A stretch of DNA of 13,814 nt from Rhodocyclaceae bacterium UBA2250 (GTDB taxonomy: Bacteria; Pseudomonadota; Gammaproteobacteria; Burkholderiales; Rhodocyclaceae), in assembly GCA_002347285.1 (NCBI GenBank), contig DDXW01000039.1, positions 1-13,814 on the forward strand, read 5' to 3'. Positions 13,733 through 13,814 of this stretch are shown here, piece after piece (the first letter of the stretch is position 1; the number at the start of each line of letters is the position of its first letter). Position numbers and translations under genes: made by a program. The notes below the pieces were generated by a model. It worked only from the letters and a program-made list of their open reading frames with translations, was not told the DNA's origin and ran no database searches.

Positions 13733-13760
13733 AACATACTGCAACGGCGCTTGCGGTCAA
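13733..13760 (-). promoter_or_regulatory. Sigma-70 promoter of trpB2
   Basis: Minus strand: -35 TTGACC (13755-13760), 16-bp spacer, -10 TATGTT (13733-13738). It lies about 39 bp before the ATG, with the ribosome binding site between. No leader peptide, terminator pair or operator palindrome was seen in 13695-13814. Confidence 0.6.
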
Positions 13761-13814
13761 GGGCCGCCCGCACAAGCCGGGGAAAATCGTCTAAGGAACA
13801 TCTGAACAAGTAGC

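Noticed and set aside
11443..13809. A 788-codon open frame on the minus strand across coaE and trpB2
   Set aside because: It is very rich in Arg, Ala, Gly and Pro with no family pattern, and it lies over two clear genes in another frame. It is a by-product of high GC.
1..13814. CRISPR arrays, tRNA and rRNA genes
   Set aside because: No regularly spaced repeats, cloverleaf with TTCGA-type T-loop plus CCA end, or rRNA signature was seen on either strand.

Overview
The window joins two kinds of DNA. Bases 1 to about 5100 carry a plus-strand cassette of lower GC. Bases from about 5240 to the end are GC-rich chromosome. Hand counts give 22 G/C of 60 at 541-600, 33 of 60 at 3001-3060, and 41 of 60 at 8821-8880. 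The right-hand block (coaE, zapD, yacG, a Nudix-TenI/ThiE fusion, a DUF815 ATPase, mltA, an Amt transporter with a sigma-54/NtrC promoter) points to a betaproteobacterium, perhaps Rhodocyclales. That placement is inference from gene content.

Region 1 (1-5093) is a DNA phosphorothioation (Dnd) locus, tightly packed and translationally coupled. It reads: a possible tail of an upstream gene, a short dndC (PAPS-reductase-like, Fe-S), an unknown 71-residue acidic protein, dndD (SMC/Rad50-like ATPase), and a 515-residue protein that joins a DndE-like N-terminus to a full FtsK/SpoIIIE alpha-beta motor. DndA/IscS, DndB and the DndFGH restriction module are not in the window. The fused motor and the small protein are the least conventional parts and the best candidates for something poorly described: a Dnd variant in which the DNA-binding DndE module sits on a DNA translocase.

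Region 2 (5094-6628) starts with a strong bidirectional terminator that separates the convergent Dnd operon and amt. The amt gene (minus strand) has a well-matched sigma-54 promoter, with a perfect NtrC core site about 100 bp further upstream. It should therefore be induced by nitrogen limitation.

Region 3 (6629-9801) holds mltA (minus) divergent from a DUF815 AAA+ ATPase (plus) with only 17 bp between start codons. The ATPase overlaps the Nudix-TenI fusion by ATGA. The fusion's 3' end overlaps yacG on the other strand.

Region 4 (9598-13814) is all minus strand: trpB2, a small membrane protein, coaE, zapD, a RelE-like toxin, an Xre-type antitoxin, then yacG. The common betaproteobacterial order coaE-zapD-yacG is interrupted by the toxin-antitoxin pair. 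That pair brings its own promoter and a palindromic operator, and its antitoxin gene ends 13 bp before yacG.

No tRNA, rRNA, CRISPR array, transposase or integrase was seen. No stretch of more than 300 bases lacks a gene.
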